DNA from: Pratylenchus scribneri
Taxonomy: Eukaryota; Nematoda; Chromadorea; Rhabditida; Pratylenchidae
NCBI GenBank assembly: GCA_030063045.1
Contig: JAQSEB010000031.1
Coordinates: 1,612,001-1,676,000, forward strand
DNA length: 64,000 nt
Direction: 5' to 3'
Each line of letters starts with the position of its first letter. Position 1 is the stretch's first letter. Below, piece by piece: positions 63,335 through 64,000 of this stretch. Below the pieces are notes generated by a model, which ran no database searches, had not been told where the DNA came from, and saw nothing but the letters and a program-made list of their open reading frames with translations. Made by a program: the position numbers and the translations under genes.

Positions 63335-64000
63335 TGATAATGCAACGATTGTTATTTTGGTAGATCAATGGTGGGAATTTGTTGATTGGATGAGTAAATT
63401 AGAATTATTAGGCAGACATAAATTTTGTTGATAACCAGGCAAAATCAAATTTTCGTGACCGGTACAGGTGCAATTTTTGGGTAACCCGCAATTGTCGAGT
63501 AGCGCTGAGCGCTCACGACCCAAAGGAATAAGCAGACACGGGTTTTAGCTTTAGCTAAAAAAATTAATTTATTTTGTGCAATGAAATTGTGGCAAAAATT
63601 TAGGTGGATCTTTGCAATCTAATTTGGGTGCTCGGAACTCGGTGAGGTGTTGGTGTGGTGCTAAATGTTAAAAGCACATTTCATTCACCGAAAAAGTCCC
63701 GTTTAAGATATTTTATCCAAACCGGTTTCAACTTTCAAGTTTCAACAATTTAGAGAGATTGAATGAACCAAAAAATCAATGATATTTCGGGTTCAGCATG
63801 TTGGTAAACCCTTAAACCTCTTCCAAAATATAAAATGTTACTAGTAAAAAACATGTTGGTTTGATTGGATTAATAACTTTAGTCGAAACGAAACTACAAA
63901 TTTATTATCCAACGACTCCACTCTCCATAATTTTTGCATGGAATTGATGAATACTTAATGGAAAGGAACCAGGGCAGATTTATTATTTAATTCTTACGAA
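63335..64000. other. Region upstream of Staufen, right edge
   Basis: No gene is recognised. It holds the Staufen promoter. A palindromic AGCGCTGAGCGCT lies at about 63502-63514, and a TTTAGCTTTAGCTAAA repeat at about 63544-63559. The AT-rich right edge is open-ended. Confidence 0.45.

Overview
This window is nuclear DNA of a nematode. The genes are split by many short introns, most of them about 40-60 bp. The recognisable products are nematode-type: a WAGO-class Argonaute, the IFT protein DYF-1/IFT70, a CED-3 caspase, a Cys-loop channel, an SNF transporter, AKT, an adenylyl cyclase and Staufen. At least five introns placed by protein conservation are GC-AG rather than GT-AG. Frequent GC-AG introns are known from cyst nematodes (Globodera), so I infer a plant-parasitic tylenchid or close relative. 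The sequence alone does not fix the species.

Layout, left to right. (-) WAGO-like Argonaute, cut by the left edge (1-2902). A 568-bp non-autonomous hAT element (3267-3834). (-) IFT70/dyf-1 (4337-7959) with a perfect X-box just upstream. (+) GluCl-like Cys-loop channel with a very long N-terminal extension (8424-12097). (-) secreted MAM-like protein (12161-14234). (-) HAD-family phosphatase-like protein (14787-16177). (-) CYP4-type cytochrome P450 (16740-19075). (+) SLC25 mitochondrial carrier (20614-22467). (+) SLC6/SNF transporter (22888-26744). A 4.4-kb stretch without a recognisable gene follows. Next are an orphan GPCR TM7-like exon (31136-31300, -), (+) flavin monooxygenase (32413-34616), (-) ced-3-like caspase (34715-36869) and another 3-kb gene-poor, pyrimidine-rich stretch. 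Then come (+) transmembrane adenylyl cyclase (39826-46282), a 26-bp satellite (46564-47352), (+) AKT kinase (50240-53760), (-) SLC35A nucleotide-sugar transporter (54109-55530), a 32-bp satellite (56377-57044), (-) a small secreted peptide gene (57659-57970) and (-) Staufen (59386-63334).

The genes do not form one pathway. They group loosely as small-RNA/dsRNA biology (Argonaute, Staufen), ciliated sensory neurons and signalling (IFT70, channel, adenylyl cyclase, transporter), apoptosis/survival (CED-3, AKT) and metabolism (P450, FMO, carrier, nucleotide-sugar transporter). Several neighbours are convergent with 3' ends only about 60-350 bp apart.

The best leads are the X-box at IFT70, the GC-AG introns, a Cys-loop channel whose pore-entry signature differs from its anion-channel relatives, a caspase with an apparent second death-fold domain, an Argonaute without the first catalytic Asp, two satellites sharing a core in opposite orientation, and several newly delimited small transposon-like elements.
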